NCBI RefSeq assembly: GCF_026183735.1
Contig: NZ_JAPFRE010000002.1
Location: forward strand, 1-64,000
Length of the DNA stretch: 64,000 bases
Source: Alteromonas sp. ASW11-130
Lineage (GTDB): Bacteria > Pseudomonadota > Gammaproteobacteria > Enterobacterales > Alteromonadaceae
Direction of reading: 5' to 3'
The notes beneath the pieces are model-generated. The model was not told the DNA's origin and ran no database searches. It saw nothing but the letters and a program-made list of their open reading frames with translations. Below, in pieces: positions 17,001-25,677 of the stretch. Positions within the stretch are counted from its first letter, which is position 1. Each line of letters opens with the position of its first letter. The position numbers and the translations under genes were made by a program.

Positions 17001-18191
17001 GGATGCATTCCCGGTGTAAAGAACACTGTCAATTAAGTGCTCTCCTTCTACTGGCTTAGTATAATTAAATAAGATGTAATTATTTTTAACGTCTTTGATA
17101 GCCTTTAGCGCCCACGTTCTTCCGTAAGCGCTATTAGAGGCGCGTCTGACAAACGCATCATCACTGGTGTTATTGCTTCCTGTGTCATTTTTAAACGTCG
17201 TTTTTAGGGCGCTACCTAATTCAGAAGTTCCGGAGACTTTATCAGCGTAGCCATAATAATGAATTTCACCAGATTTTGTTTCAACAGTAAAAGCGACAGC
17301 CTGACCGTTATAAAAGTGGGCTTTAATTTTCGAAAAACTGTCGATTTCTGTATGGTAGGTTCGAGAAGCGCTCCAATAATACGTATCCGAAGAGTTCTTA
17401 TCGCTTAGGTTACCGTCAGTTACAAGCCGTTGCCCATCCAAACAGAGTCGATCTGATTTTGTATAAGAAATACCATCAATTTTGCCATCCTGAGCAAAGT
17501 TTTTAGGACATCGTGTTATGGCGGAAAGACCTGTAATATTCCACCCTTGTCCAACAATGCTTTCGCCTCCGGCACTGGAGTAGGATAAGCCTAAACTGGG
17601 TTGCACACCTGCAGTTCCACTCGGTAAGGCAAAGGGAACACTGTACGTTGCAGCGCCAGATTCGTTTACTCTAAATTCACCCGCTGTGGCGCCAACATAA
17701 TGATACGTAGCGTCACTAACGCTAGGTTCGCTAATCTTACCAGAATCTACCACTTTTACGGTTTCAGTATTGGTGGGAGATGAACACACTAACGCCCCGG
17801 ATGTATAGCCTCCAATGTCGCACCCGTTTCCTGTCATACATGCGCTGACCTGAACTTGATATTGCCCCGCCGAATTCACACCATCAACATCAATTCCATT
17901 ATTCGCATTTACTTCGGCGGCGGTAGAACACTGCCATGCGCCATATTGCTTTGTGTCAACATTATAAGCCCGGTAATAATAGGCTTCTGTATCGCTGGTT
18001 GAACCCACACCAAATTGAATAGAGTTCCCGTTATAAAACGCACTGTCAGCCGAAAGCTGTTCGACACCGGGCAAGGGCGTAAAAGTAGTGATATCACTAA
18101 CTCGAATTGGCACCCAGGTGGAGGCTTGAGAGGCGAAGGTACAAGCAGAAAGAGCTATTGCTGATAGAAGCGTTTTACTTTGTTTAAGCAT
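11088..18191 (-). CDS. Exported SpvB/TcdB-RHS polymorphic toxin with metallopeptidase tip
   Basis: About 2,367 residues. The ATG at 18191 gives a clean Sec signal peptide (MLKQSKTLLSAIALSACTFA); the upstream in-frame start would spoil it. Domains in order: SpvB/TcdB N-terminal module near 180-270 (YSVPFALPSGTAGVQPSLG); about seven FG-GAP/VCBS repeats at 515-890 (DxNGDGxxD type); YD/RHS repeats from about 1060; RHS core with GRIYDPTLGRFLQADPHIQ; DPSGYFFKK hinge near 2035; Ala/Gly-rich pretoxin segment; and a tip with HEMGH at 2311-2315 followed by KHD, a zincin-type Zn site. The family combines the B and C parts of ABC toxins: the RHS shell encloses the tip. There is no PAAR or other type VI marker, so export by Sec is inferred. 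An immunity candidate overlaps its 3' end. Confidence 0.9.
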   Translation of the reverse strand: MLKQSKTLLSAIALSACTFASQASTWVPIRVSDITTFTPLPGVEQLSADSAFYNGNSIQFGVGSTSDTEAYYYRAYNVDTKQYGAWQCSTAAEVNANNGIDVDGVNSAGQYQVQVSACMTGNGCDIGGYTSGALVCSSPTNTETVKVVDSGKISEPSVSDATYHYVGATAGEFRVNESGAATYSVPFALPSGTAGVQPSLGLSYSSAGGESIVGQGWNITGLSAITRCPKNFAQDGKIDGISYTKSDRLCLDGQRLVTDGNLSDKNSSDTYYWSASRTYHTEIDSFSKIKAHFYNGQAVAFTVETKSGEIHYYGYADKVSGTSELGSALKTTFKNDTGSNNTSDDAFVRRASNSAYGRTWALKAIKDVKNNYILFNYTKPVEGEHLIDSVLYTGNASTGLAPYTKVKFNYQSNYNKRAGWLAGYQIKSTKLLSSISVSADGDAIRHYKLGFDKAGAVGEKNMLTSITECLSSTSTCLKPLTFKWKKNTNNNRMGSSLFTGTTTKKTHTPNYDTAKVVDFNGDGFADIIYVDGSSWKVKFGPSFGTVKTLYTGKTNKPEYAKIFDFDGDGVQDLLVANSSSDKWTIISNERQFTANYNNCGYYGYPNCSGQIQTNYKITSATATDISNATIIDVDGDTLGDILFASGSSLKYYRNKGDGSFESAQTALTFASSSLDEMFQISDKTALKDSAILDVNGDGRTDLIFRVTTDNSYCANSRGVKVPMNKYECNYEPGYTWHSLTPTYDWKLYASDNATGFTFLRDVSHSQRFDFRPVDMNGDGLSDIIFRTPSGYSYRLSNGKQLGEPVSLKYASGYQPDIYQSEHEDYAVFLDVSGDGRTDMLLPDNDKSHWRVYVTVPDATDINKLVVQYKGQYDFDENRTFQFADANGDGKVDIFQSNGDWFVKHGGLVDQPENVIIEFASSFGVKTNINYSYLSDDNVYYSKTSNNWVKTDSSGNKYLDDNYFSPRSGIAVVSTASTQVSASPIKSSSIKYEYGGLLVHKNGRGMLGFEKVRTRDLQTCTKNVVPIYVEIDDGREERVGQQYVTDVQSCVTTETTYNQLFPYTGMPKTTTKQLGTPGPLMTYAKNTVGLKTTAKGGYFPYIKESSEESWVLDSALSDSNKLSSTKTVFGYDTYGNVLTTSVTQTSGSDSGNNHSTTTNNSYGTSTLWKRFGRLSSSTVTKVSKISNSPVEHKPGDSTVTRSSSFDYYSDTLLLKTETINKGTNWQLVTTHKYDAFGNRNESSTVGAVGKDGASSQTRINKTNYDSTRGNYVVSQENSLGHKTYTTRVGTKGTNKGRLKTVTTSGLNGASQTQHFDNLGQIKLVESKGSSAIDPTIKSRVYKAYCSSVECYSTTFKAPYYRVIEVSPGKPEKQTFFDKWGREVGSRIQAFNGTWTVTKKEYDSQGRAYKVYEPGENAPSSYVTTFTYDRIGRVVKEVNPRGTVNKSYNYNVTTTENELGQQKLNYTNYLGTIYKVEDKTSSGTLLNRLHYRHTTNGDLLWVNVYKGGTFSHTQVRNEYNDYGHKVKMTDLDKGNWEYSYNAFGELVWQKNSSGQITSFSYDKLGRKASRYDADGYTRWTYDGTNGKGKLKEVAYYKGKSSASGTPTYRETSSYRSLGLLSGSTVTVDGETFRTEYAYDHLNRLQYTLYPDQKFQVEQTYTSLGFPSTVKNATNGHREYGKVYQRISDINLRGQVTEIKYGNGTTDSKQYQMDTGWLEYLGVHKGTSLRHKLDYTYDSLGNLKTRTNDFAMGSSQYDFTETFGYDSRNRLDWRDRKVGSNTIRENYSYDALGNITYKQGTGYYKYDSTIKNRLKEVWSGSGFTGTKKYGLSYDNRGNVTNDGSRSFKYTAFDKPYEVNKGSTKTLFSYGPSRELYKQVHTIGGKTTETLYLKGLYERKKLPTGVTEHKYYVGNAVVTDRSNGNNETSYLHKDNLGSTITITNASGNVVQHFTYDPWGKQNAFYGSSHFANYSTPAESKGYTGHKMMNDIGIIHMNGRIYDPTLGRFLQADPHIQAPMNSQSYNRYSYVLNNPLSYTDPSGYFFKKLFKAIGGNKFLSTIISIGLNFIPGCQAWCSAAFNAAITYAVTGSLKGALIGAFVGAISPGGFDPGAFLARAAIGGLASRLQGGKFGHGFIAAGASGAAGGIGNIPLRVIASAVIGGTVSKITGGKFANGATSAAFATLVTAGAEKIAGLKDDTNSAVLTGDVGEGRELFDGKVVVHRSGNGTSVSDEDLNTVKTELDTIFTSGGEGGQDLQEALSVDKPLKIILNNQGANAAFLNGRVMAIDLATKFYFQDQISGNIVMASNTRIFVHEMGHALLGKHDIHPFIPYIQNPFDPSISYQNSPIVKFTDRVMRNIHGENATRRKYY

Positions 18192-18870
18192 GGCGCGTTT
18201 TCTCAGGTAAAAAACAAAAAAAGCGCTATCAGACACGATGCTCCGCACCGATGGATAGGCGACAAAAAAAATAATTGGTTAAACAAATACTTATGTTTAT
18301 ATGCGAGGGGCGCATTAGTTTTAAAGTGATTTGTTTAGTAGAAATAACATAGCGGGATATACAAATCCGTTGCTTTTTAATGCCATTCCATTACGCGTAA
18401 ATTATCACCAATTTGACTAAATACATAGGACAAATTCACTGAAAAATAAGATAAATAACGAAAATTAGTATCCGTATTAATACGCAGGTATTATTTTCAA
18501 TACGCTCATTCATCAGAACTAACGAACGAGCGTTATCAATAACCGCGGATATTTAAAAATGAGCTAGCAGCCTGACTTGTTCGAAATTTTTAGGGTTGAA
18601 ACGAAAATGCACCTAACCACTTCATGAGCGTAGCCAATTAATAATTTTTGTTCATTTGTGGTTAACTAGCCCATATTTTTTACAACCGCATTTAAAACCA
18701 ACAAATGCGTGACCTGATGGGCTCAACCTAACAAAAGTTTAATTTGTATTATCTGCATATCTTCAATTGAGGACTACACTGATAGATTAAGGGGAATGGG
18801 ATTTTTTCCCTGCTGATACCCAAATAGTTTCATGGAGAGTTTTTATAGTTTAACTTCATCAGGACACTTT
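18192..18870. other. Intergenic region upstream of rhs
   Basis: About 680 bp without a convincing gene. It must hold the rhs promoter (minus strand) and that of the GNAT gene (plus strand). The sequence is AT-rich with several short palindromes, the best being a two-part stem at 18667-18723. I see no further repeat copies, so the cassette region ends at rhs. Confidence 0.5.
18667..18723. other. Two-part hairpin, possible structured RNA
   Basis: AGCCCAT (18668-18674) pairs with ATGGGCT (18717-18723), and inside it CGCATTT (18687-18693) pairs with AAATGCG (18703-18709). The loops are AT-rich. There is no U-run for a clear terminator. It lies between divergent genes, so it could be a leader or a small RNA; its function cannot be told. 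Confidence 0.35.
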
Positions 18871-19329
18871 ATGACGTTTCAGATTGAAAACGTCGATTGG
18901 CAGAGTGGTAAGGATCGACTAGCACAATTGCGTGAACAAGTATTTGTTTTTGAATGGCAATTACCGCGAGATGCAGAGTTTGATAAAAATGATTTTGATG
19001 CAGCCCATGTATTGGTTTACAACGAACAGTTAACCCCTATCGCAACCGGAAGACTAACTAAAGGGGGTGAAATAGGCAGAATTGCAGTACGTCGTGAGTA
19101 CAGAAACAGCGACGTATACCAATCATTGTTTGGTGCATTATTGAATATTGCTAAACAACAAAAGCTCAAAACCGTCAGAGTTAATTGCGAGCTACAAAGT
19201 GTAGCGTATCACCAGAGCTTAGGCTTTAAGCCTTCGGGGCCTGCCTTTATGGAAGCGGGTATTCCTCGTCAACGCATGGCTTGTCCACTAAAACGATTTG
19301 CGCAACCGGATGTTACGCAAATGCATTAA
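18871..19329 (+). CDS. GNAT family N-acetyltransferase
   Basis: 152 residues from the ATG at 18871, which has AGGA about eight bases upstream; an earlier ATG at 18832 lacks a ribosome site. The fold is recognisable from VFVFEWQLPRDAEFDKND, the acetyl-CoA loop region IGRIAVRREYRNSDVYQSLF and the C-terminal SVAYHQSLGFKPSGPAF. It resembles the ElaA/YjcF-like small acetyltransferases. The substrate is unknown. It stands alone and converges on the DUF4826 gene 20 bp away. Confidence 0.8.
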   Translation: MTFQIENVDWQSGKDRLAQLREQVFVFEWQLPRDAEFDKNDFDAAHVLVYNEQLTPIATGRLTKGGEIGRIAVRREYRNSDVYQSLFGALLNIAKQQKLKTVRVNCELQSVAYHQSLGFKPSGPAFMEAGIPRQRMACPLKRFAQPDVTQMH

Positions 19330-19349
19330 TGTTTGTTGCTGGGAGAAGG

Positions 19350-19769
19350 CTATTCCTCTCTCCACAGCTCATCTCGTTCTTTAATTTGGTATAAGCTTTC
19401 AGCTTTACCTTGCAGGAAAGCCGCAAAATTAACTTGTGACGGGTCATTAGCACTTGCTTGTCTTAGGTTTTCCGCTTTCATCTGCCATTTCAGCGCAAAA
19501 TACGTTAACAGCCCTCTAGCATCTTTCGCATTTTCGTAAAGCGTAAAGTCAACTGGCACTTCACCGGAAATAACCCAATAATATTTGCCATCAGTGGCTT
19601 TAATTTTCCAGATTGCTAGCGAGGGTGCTAAATAACGGCTCTCTTCTATCACTACTGAGTCGAACAATACACCGTTTTCAGCAAGGTGCTGGTTTGCTCT
19701 TTGAAATTGTTCTCGTACCCATTTAGCTTGCTCTTCTTCGGTAATTGGTGGAGGAGTTTGATCTGTCAT
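19350..19769 (-). CDS. DUF4826 family protein
   Basis: 139 residues, soluble, acidic, without signal peptide or membrane segments. The pattern AIWKIKATDGKYYWVISGEVP followed by an Ala/Leu helix and the end ELWREE fits DUF4826, a family seen in Alteromonadales and relatives. No activity is known. It is transcribed as a single gene, convergent with the GNAT gene. Confidence 0.75.
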   Translation of the reverse strand: MTDQTPPPITEEEQAKWVREQFQRANQHLAENGVLFDSVVIEESRYLAPSLAIWKIKATDGKYYWVISGEVPVDFTLYENAKDARGLLTYFALKWQMKAENLRQASANDPSQVNFAAFLQGKAESLYQIKERDELWREE

Positions 19770-19978
19770 ACAAAAATACTGCTTCTTTTAATTGAATTAT
19801 CGACCAGATATGCTGGCACTTAATGCCATATAATCTACCTTCTATACGGTGTTATGTCGATAGGAAAGTCTTCAGAGTAGCGGGCACACGGGCGACTACC
19901 TGAAGCTAACATTAGTTATCGTTCAACCTTTTCGCGTTCTTTAATAAGTGCGAGCACGCCATAGCCACGGTAAAAATG

Positions 19979-20218
19979 TTACTGGGCCAGGTATCTTAAT
20001 AAGTCTGACTGGGGCGAAGAACGTATAATTTGCGCCGCCAACATAAAACCCTGATCGCCCCCTAGCGCAAGGGTATAGGTACCTACAGATAAATTCGAAG
20101 CAGCCAGACTGTTTTGTTTTAAGGCTGGGGTGAAGGTTTCGGTCACCCTTTCATTCGTGAGTTTGCCGCCGACGAAGTTTGTAGAATCGGTGGTATTTGA
20201 GGATAAAAATCGGCAATA
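19979..20218 (-). pseudogene. Remnant of an unidentified exported-type protein
   Basis: In the 557-bp gap between DUF4826 and ydiJ, the minus strand keeps an open frame without a start codon. It reads SSNTTDSTNFVGGKLTNERV, then a stretch ending YTLALGGDQGFMLAAQII and a stop. Composition looks like the C-terminal part of a secreted beta-rich protein. Just upstream another frame reads YGAQYLFFGFSIADF, as if a frameshift split the gene. No family recognised. The rest of 19770-20326 shows nothing. Confidence 0.35.
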
Positions 20219-20326
20219 CTAAAGCCAAAAAACAGGTATTGAGCGCCATAGGCTTTCCTCACCCTAAATTATGAATTGTAGAGTGAAGATTCGTAGTGTC
20301 GATAATGTGGCGCGTTTGTTAACTAT

Positions 20327-23300
20327 CTAGGTCAATAATTGCAGCATCACCTGCACGGGGTGTTTAGGTTTGAAGCCATCAATGCGGTCCACTTGGCTAC
20401 GGCAAGAGTATCCCGTTGCTAATATTTGCTCTTGAGGATAGCGTTTAATAGCCTGCTCCCAACTTAATGCATAAATACCAAGCGATTTTTGTTTTTGGTC
20501 TGCTTCGTGACCATAGGTACCGGCCATGCCACAGCAACCCACAGCGACGATATCCATATCCTGTTTTAAATGCGCAAAGATTTGCTGCCATTGCGTTTCA
20601 GTTTTAGGTAATGCCGTTTTTTCGGTGCAATGAGAAAACAATGCATAGGGTCGGGGGTTATTTGCCGCTTGAATAGATGCATACTCGTTTGTCGAAAATA
20701 AGTCTATTAACCATTCATGTGCTAGGAAAACGTGAAAGTTTCCGCGTTTTTGGTGTAACGCTTTATTGTATTCGTCGCGATAGCACAGTACCAACGAGGC
20801 ATCTATGCCTACCATAGGTATATTAAGGCTATGCACTGTGTTCAAAAACTCCGAAGTACGGGTTGCCGTTTTTGTAAAACGCTTTAAAAAACCCTTAACA
20901 TGTTCAGGTTTGCCATTAGGCTTAAAAGGCAATAACACGGGGATTTTGCCAAGCTTGCTGACAAGTTGACAAAAATCAGCTACGACCTTTGCATCGTAAT
21001 AGCTGGTGAAGGGGTCTTGAACGATTAACACCCGACGTTGCTTTTCTTGCTCACTCAATTGGTCCAATGTTCGAAAATCAAATCGTTCTACCTGATTTCT
21101 TACTAAGCTACTTAACGGGGGAGAACTTAACAAAGGGGTATCAACATAGCCAATGGACTTTTCAATCACCGACTGAGCCAAGGGTAACTTCAAAAAGAAG
21201 TTAACCAAACTGGGTGCTTTCGCCATAATAGGTGCCATACGTTCTATATTGGCAACCATAAAATCCTTTAACGGGCGACTATAACGTTGATAATAAAGGG
21301 ACAGAAAACGGGCGCGAAAATCAGGCACATCCACTTTTACCGGGCACTGGCCTGAACACGACTTACACGCTAAACACCCATTCATCGCTTCCATCACCTC
21401 GTGAGAAAAGTCCTCTTCATCTTTTCGGGAATTTAACCATCGACGCCACCAGGAGGATTTAAACTGCTCTGCTTTAAGTTGCGTTACGGTGACGCCCTGC
21501 TCTGCCAAAAGTCTTATCCACTCGCGGATAAGCCCCGCTCGCCCTTTCGGACTATGTCGTCTATCACGGGTAATTTTACTCGAAGGACACATAGGTGACA
21601 TTGTATCGTAATTAAAGCATAAACCATTGCCATTACATTCCATGGCTGGAGAGAATTCATTTTTGAACGCAACGGGAATGGTGCGATCATAGGTTGCGCG
21701 TTTAGTATCACTGACTTTGACTAATTCGTCAGTACTATCGATTGGCGTACAAATTTTACCGGGATTCATCTTATTATGTGGATCGAATGCCGTTTTGATT
21801 TTACGCAGCTCGTTAAACAGGTTCTCACCGAAAAACGCAGGTCCATATTCGCTACGGTAGCCTTTTCCGTGTTCTCCCCACATCAGGCCGCCATACTTAG
21901 CCACTAATTCAACCACCTGATCGGAAATGTGGTGCATCAACTTTTCTTGTTCCACGTCGCACAAGTCTAGTGCTGGCCGAACATGTAATACGCCCGCATC
22001 AACGTGTCCAAACATCCCATAATGCAGACCATGACTATCTAGCAGATCACGAAATTCCATAATAAAATCTGCCAAATTTTCTGGTGGTACTGCGGTATCT
22101 TCAGCAAACGCTATTGGTTTTCGTGTACCTTCGACTTTTCCGAGTAAACCCACTGCCTTTTTACGCATGGCGTAGATTTTACTGATATCGGACTTTTGAA
22201 ATGTGACTTGATATCCAATTACACCAGACTCGCCCGTTTTAGCCGCTTGGGTTAGCTCTTCTTCCAGGGAGGCGATACGTGTTTTAATTTCGTCCTCACT
22301 TTCGCTGTTGTACTCGACCATATTCAGACCTTGCAATTCTTTGCCAGGAACATCAGTAATTAAGTCAGCGATGGAATGCCATATAATGTCGGTTTGTGCT
22401 AAGTTAAGCACCTTACTGTCTACTGTCTCAACGGAAGTCGCATTTGCTGCGATCATTCTTGGCGCATGACGAAGCGCGGACTCAAAACTATCATATTTCA
22501 CATTCACCAGCGCTTTATGGGGCGCCAACGGTGTGAGATTTAGTTTTGCTTCTGCCACCATGCCCAATGAGCCTTCCGAACCTGTAATCAGGCGGCTGAC
22601 ATCTATATATTGATTATCTGAATCGTATGCGTGCTCTAAATCGTAACCTGTTAAAAAGCGATTTAGACGGGGGAATTTGGCAAGAATGTCCTCTCGTTTG
22701 TTTACACAGGTATCAATAACTTGCTTTAAGATTTTTCCAAGTGAATCAGCTTGTGAAGCGCGAATACTCGCTTCTTCCACAGACAGGGGTGTGGTTTCTA
22801 ATAATTCGCCATTAGCAAGAACCGTTTTTAAACCAAGTACATGGTCGCTGGTTTTTCCATACACTAACGAACCTTGACCTGAGGCGTCAGTATTAATCAT
22901 ACCGCCAACGGTGGCACGGTTGCTAGTAGAGAGATCCGGTGAGAAAAAGTAGCCATGAGGACGCAACGCATCATTTAACGCATCTTTAACTATACCCGTC
23001 TGTACCTTCACCCATCCCTCTTCGGGGTTGATTTCCAGTACCTTGTTCATATAGCGGGAAACATCTACCACAATACCGTCAGTCAGACTTTGGCCATTCG
23101 TGCCTGTACCGCCTCCGCGCGCTGAAAACGTAACCGTAGGATGCTGGTTAGCTAACCGTCCGATAGTTTGCAAATCGCTGGTTGATCTAGGAAAGACCAC
23201 CGCTTGTGGTAATTTTTGATACACCGAATTATCTGTGGCAACGGCTAAACGGCTACCATAGCTGTACTCAACATCGCCTGAAAAGGAGGATGAAGAAAGT

Positions 23301-23371
23301 GCCGATAAATACGCACGGTAATCTGAATGAACACTGCTCTGCGGGGCTACTCGTGGAAAACTCAAGAACAC
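20327..23371 (-). CDS. ydiJ: YdiJ-type FAD/4Fe-4S oxidoreductase (D-2-hydroxyacid dehydrogenase)
   Basis: 1,014 residues, the usual YdiJ length (about 1,018 in E. coli). An FAD-binding (type 4) domain at about 45-215 contains SARGGGTGTNGQSLTDGIVVD. It is followed by an FAD-oxidase C domain to about 545, a 4Fe-4S part with MECNGNGLCFNYDTMSPMCP and CLACKSCSGQCP at about 585-700, and a CCG-type C terminus with VGCCGMAGTYGHE. Family members oxidise D-2-hydroxyglutarate or related D-hydroxyacids and pass electrons to the respiratory chain. The C-terminal Fe-S half is fused to the flavoprotein, as usual. Monocistronic, with no regulator visible nearby. Confidence 0.9.
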   Translation of the reverse strand: MFLSFPRVAPQSSVHSDYRAYLSALSSSSFSGDVEYSYGSRLAVATDNSVYQKLPQAVVFPRSTSDLQTIGRLANQHPTVTFSARGGGTGTNGQSLTDGIVVDVSRYMNKVLEINPEEGWVKVQTGIVKDALNDALRPHGYFFSPDLSTSNRATVGGMINTDASGQGSLVYGKTSDHVLGLKTVLANGELLETTPLSVEEASIRASQADSLGKILKQVIDTCVNKREDILAKFPRLNRFLTGYDLEHAYDSDNQYIDVSRLITGSEGSLGMVAEAKLNLTPLAPHKALVNVKYDSFESALRHAPRMIAANATSVETVDSKVLNLAQTDIIWHSIADLITDVPGKELQGLNMVEYNSESEDEIKTRIASLEEELTQAAKTGESGVIGYQVTFQKSDISKIYAMRKKAVGLLGKVEGTRKPIAFAEDTAVPPENLADFIMEFRDLLDSHGLHYGMFGHVDAGVLHVRPALDLCDVEQEKLMHHISDQVVELVAKYGGLMWGEHGKGYRSEYGPAFFGENLFNELRKIKTAFDPHNKMNPGKICTPIDSTDELVKVSDTKRATYDRTIPVAFKNEFSPAMECNGNGLCFNYDTMSPMCPSSKITRDRRHSPKGRAGLIREWIRLLAEQGVTVTQLKAEQFKSSWWRRWLNSRKDEEDFSHEVMEAMNGCLACKSCSGQCPVKVDVPDFRARFLSLYYQRYSRPLKDFMVANIERMAPIMAKAPSLVNFFLKLPLAQSVIEKSIGYVDTPLLSSPPLSSLVRNQVERFDFRTLDQLSEQEKQRRVLIVQDPFTSYYDAKVVADFCQLVSKLGKIPVLLPFKPNGKPEHVKGFLKRFTKTATRTSEFLNTVHSLNIPMVGIDASLVLCYRDEYNKALHQKRGNFHVFLAHEWLIDLFSTNEYASIQAANNPRPYALFSHCTEKTALPKTETQWQQIFAHLKQDMDIVAVGCCGMAGTYGHEADQKQKSLGIYALSWEQAIKRYPQEQILATGYSCRSQVDRIDGFKPKHPVQVMLQLLT

Positions 23372-23523
23372 AAACCTCTTATCGAATGCAAGTGTCTAGT
23401 ATAACTGGCCGATCACCCCTACTCCAGCCTAATATGAAAACCTCAGACACATTTGATTACATAGTAAATTTTGAATTTATTCTATCCGGCTTTACCCTTA
23501 CTACTGGTCTAAGGGGAACATAT

Positions 23524-23739
23524 ATGAAAATAGTCAGAACAATAATAGGTGGAGCGCTCGTTTTAAGTGGCATTGTGCTGACCATTGTACCCGGCTCTAC
23601 GTTATTTATTCTAGCGGGACTTGTTTTGCTTAGCGTAGATTTTCCGCGGGCCAGAAGTTGGCTGAAACATTGCCAGACAGGCATGAGTAATGGGGCGCGG
23701 AAACTCGATCGTTACCTTTTAGCACGGAAGCTTCGTTAG
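23524..23739 (+). CDS. PGPGW-type small membrane protein
   Basis: 71 residues from the ATG at 23524; a longer in-frame upstream extension overlaps ydiJ antisense and is unlikely. One long hydrophobic region contains GGALVLSGIVLTIVPGSTLF, a glycine/proline-rich membrane hairpin, followed by a basic tail (FPRARSWLKH). This matches the small PGPGW putative transmembrane family, with PGS in place of PGP. Role unknown. It converges with the DUF2177 gene 12 bp away. Confidence 0.65.
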   Translation: MKIVRTIIGGALVLSGIVLTIVPGSTLFILAGLVLLSVDFPRARSWLKHCQTGMSNGARKLDRYLLARKLR

Positions 23740-23751
23740 GCTTCCGTTTCG

Positions 23752-24183
23752 CTATTTTTGCTTTTGTGTAAACTGAAAACCCAGCCAACCTGCCATTGCG
23801 CTCACCGCGGTTAGAAATATCCCCCACCCCCAATCAATAAGCGCAATTGAAAGACCTACCCCCTCCAAGACGCTGTAATTGGTTAAGTTGTACGCTCCAT
23901 AGCTGGCAAGCCCCAATAAAGCGCCATCGATCCCGGCGTAATAAAGCGATTTTTCTCTATTCGCCACCACCGCAAGTACAAAAATAACGCCCCCATATAG
24001 CAGATAAAATACAATCCACGGCCAAACAATAAAGTCCTCTCTAAGCAAGTCAGCCAAGCTACTCCGATACCAATCGCCAGCGATTACTAAGAACCAAATA
24101 CTTTCCAACACGCCAAAGCAAACAAAAATGGCCAGCATCGCCATTAAAATATTGGAGGAAAAACGGATAATATTTGCAAGCAT
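23752..24183 (-). CDS. DUF2177 family membrane protein
   Basis: 143 residues from the ATG at 24183, preferred over an upstream TTG. Four hydrophobic segments are visible, with conserved-type motifs ESIWFLVIAGDWYRSSLADL, GALLGLASYGAYNLTNYSVL and LIDWGWGIFLTAVSAMAGWL, all characteristic of DUF2177. Function unknown. No operon partner. Confidence 0.8.
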   Translation of the reverse strand: MLANIIRFSSNILMAMLAIFVCFGVLESIWFLVIAGDWYRSSLADLLREDFIVWPWIVFYLLYGGVIFVLAVVANREKSLYYAGIDGALLGLASYGAYNLTNYSVLEGVGLSIALIDWGWGIFLTAVSAMAGWLGFQFTQKQK

Positions 24184-25173
24184 AACGATAAATCCCAATG
24201 AACTTTTCCATTATTGTTACATGTTTTAGTAAACGAGATGCTAGGTATTTTCAAAACAAAAACATGTAACAAATGCTGGTTGATAACTTATCGCATCCAA
24301 CACCATTTGTTATGCAGTTGTAAATTTTTAAAGGACAGCTTTGGCTGTGTCGTCTTAAACAACAGCAACGACGGTTATTACTCGAAATGGAAGAGGTGCC
24401 TGGCGCTACACCGTTTAAGCCTCATCAGCCCCCAGTATGGCTGAGGTTGATTTCGACCCAGCAAACAACCTATTCTCGCCAAGTCCACCCATAGAGGCAG
24501 CAAATAACGCATTAATTAGGGTTTCTCTATAATGTTCTTTTTCCTTTTCAGAACTAATGAAACTATTTTGAACGATTAGATTTTGAATAATCGTGACGTT
24601 GCCTATCGCAAAGCTGTCGGCATGTGCATTTTCCGAATTTTCGAAAACTGGTCTCAAAACCTCGCAATAATTGGTTTAGATCCGCCTTTTTATTATCTTT
24701 TTACGCGATTACACCGCCAGTGATAACTGTGGATATAATAGTTTTTGATGCACTAATTATTTACTATACCCAGCTCGCTGAAAACACACACAAGTTAAAT
24801 TTTAATACTCCTAACTATTTGATAAACGGCTAAACATAGCGCTACAATCGCCAAGCGGCGCTGAGATTCAGTTTCAGCGCACCCAGGGCGTTATTTAATT
24901 TGATTGTTGTTAACATTAATTGCAATTCCCTTTCGCACATTTGGTAAGAACCCTTCCCGGCAAATATCAACTAGCAAAATTAGGAAATACAATGTAATTA
25001 CCAAAGGTGAACCCATGAGTATCAAGAATCCTAGCCAGTCAAAAAACTGGACAAGGCATGTTTAAAGAGCCTTTATTTAAATTTGACGTAAACTACACGC
25101 CTGAAGCCCGCCATAACAAAGGTGCTATATTATAACGTTGACAGCTTGAAGGCCCATATGTGTTGCACGATAG
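24184..25173. other. Gene-poor stretch
   Basis: About 990 bp without a gene I can support. A minus-strand frame at 24415-24657 (TTG start, 80 codons) has moderate amino-acid complexity but no recognisable motif. Near 25015-25140 a plus-strand ATG (MSIKNPSQSKNWTRHV) stops after 16 codons, and a second frame continues (FKEPLFKFDVNYTPEA), suggesting a frameshifted relic. The AT content is high throughout. Confidence 0.4.
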
Positions 25174-25677
25174 TTATTCGTCTGTGTTCTTAATAAATTT
25201 CGCTGGTATCCCACCTACAACAGTATTTGGCAATACATCTTTGGTTACTACAGCACCTGCCGCAACCACAGCGCCTTTGCCGATAGTGACCCCTTGTATC
25301 ACCATACAACCGCCTCCAATCCAGACTCCATCTTCAACTACTATTGGTTTAGAACTTCTAGTCCGTCCCTTCCCCTCTTCATAAACTAAGCCATGATTCA
25401 TGGTCTCAAACATTACTCTAGGTCCAACATGAACGTTTTCACCTATTGTTACCTTTTCGCTTGGTACGCCAAACCGGACATCTGAATTAATGAAGGTTCC
25501 CTTCCCAATCTCGATATTTTTTGCCCCACCTATTGGCCTAATCGTAATTGGCCCCCAAAGAGTACACTTACCCTGAATATTCATTCCGGCCATTCTATAA
25601 ATCAGATGACGTATTCGATCACTTATTTTCAGTCTTGGTAGATTATTTGCGATGGTTAAAAAAAAAGGTTCCCTCAT
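25174..25677 (-). CDS. Hexapeptide-repeat O-acetyltransferase
   Basis: 167 residues; ATG at 25677 with GAGGA upstream. A left-handed beta helix is built from hexapeptide repeats ([60 protein letters not shown]). The end [16 protein letters not shown] is typical of maltose/galactoside/NodL-type acetyltransferases. The catalytic His is probably in [10 protein letters not shown]. It would acetylate a sugar on a glycan or polysaccharide. No surface-polysaccharide genes lie nearby, so its substrate is open. Confidence 0.85.
   Translation of the reverse strand: MREPFFLTIANNLPRLKISDRIRHLIYRMAGMNIQGKCTLWGPITIRPIGGAKNIEIGKGTFINSDVRFGVPSEKVTIGENVHVGPRVMFETMNHGLVYEEGKGRTRSSKPIVVEDGVWIGGGCMVIQGVTIGKGAVVAAGAVVTKDVLPNTVVGGIPAKFIKNTDE

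Noticed and set aside
23206..23523. N-terminal extension of the PGPGW gene
   Set aside because: It overlaps the start of ydiJ on the other strand, and the extension has no membrane-protein character; the ATG at 23524 gives the family's usual length.
24415..24657. Minus-strand 80-codon frame
   Set aside because: TTG start with poor spacing and no motif; some resemblance to small helical proteins, but too weak to call a gene.
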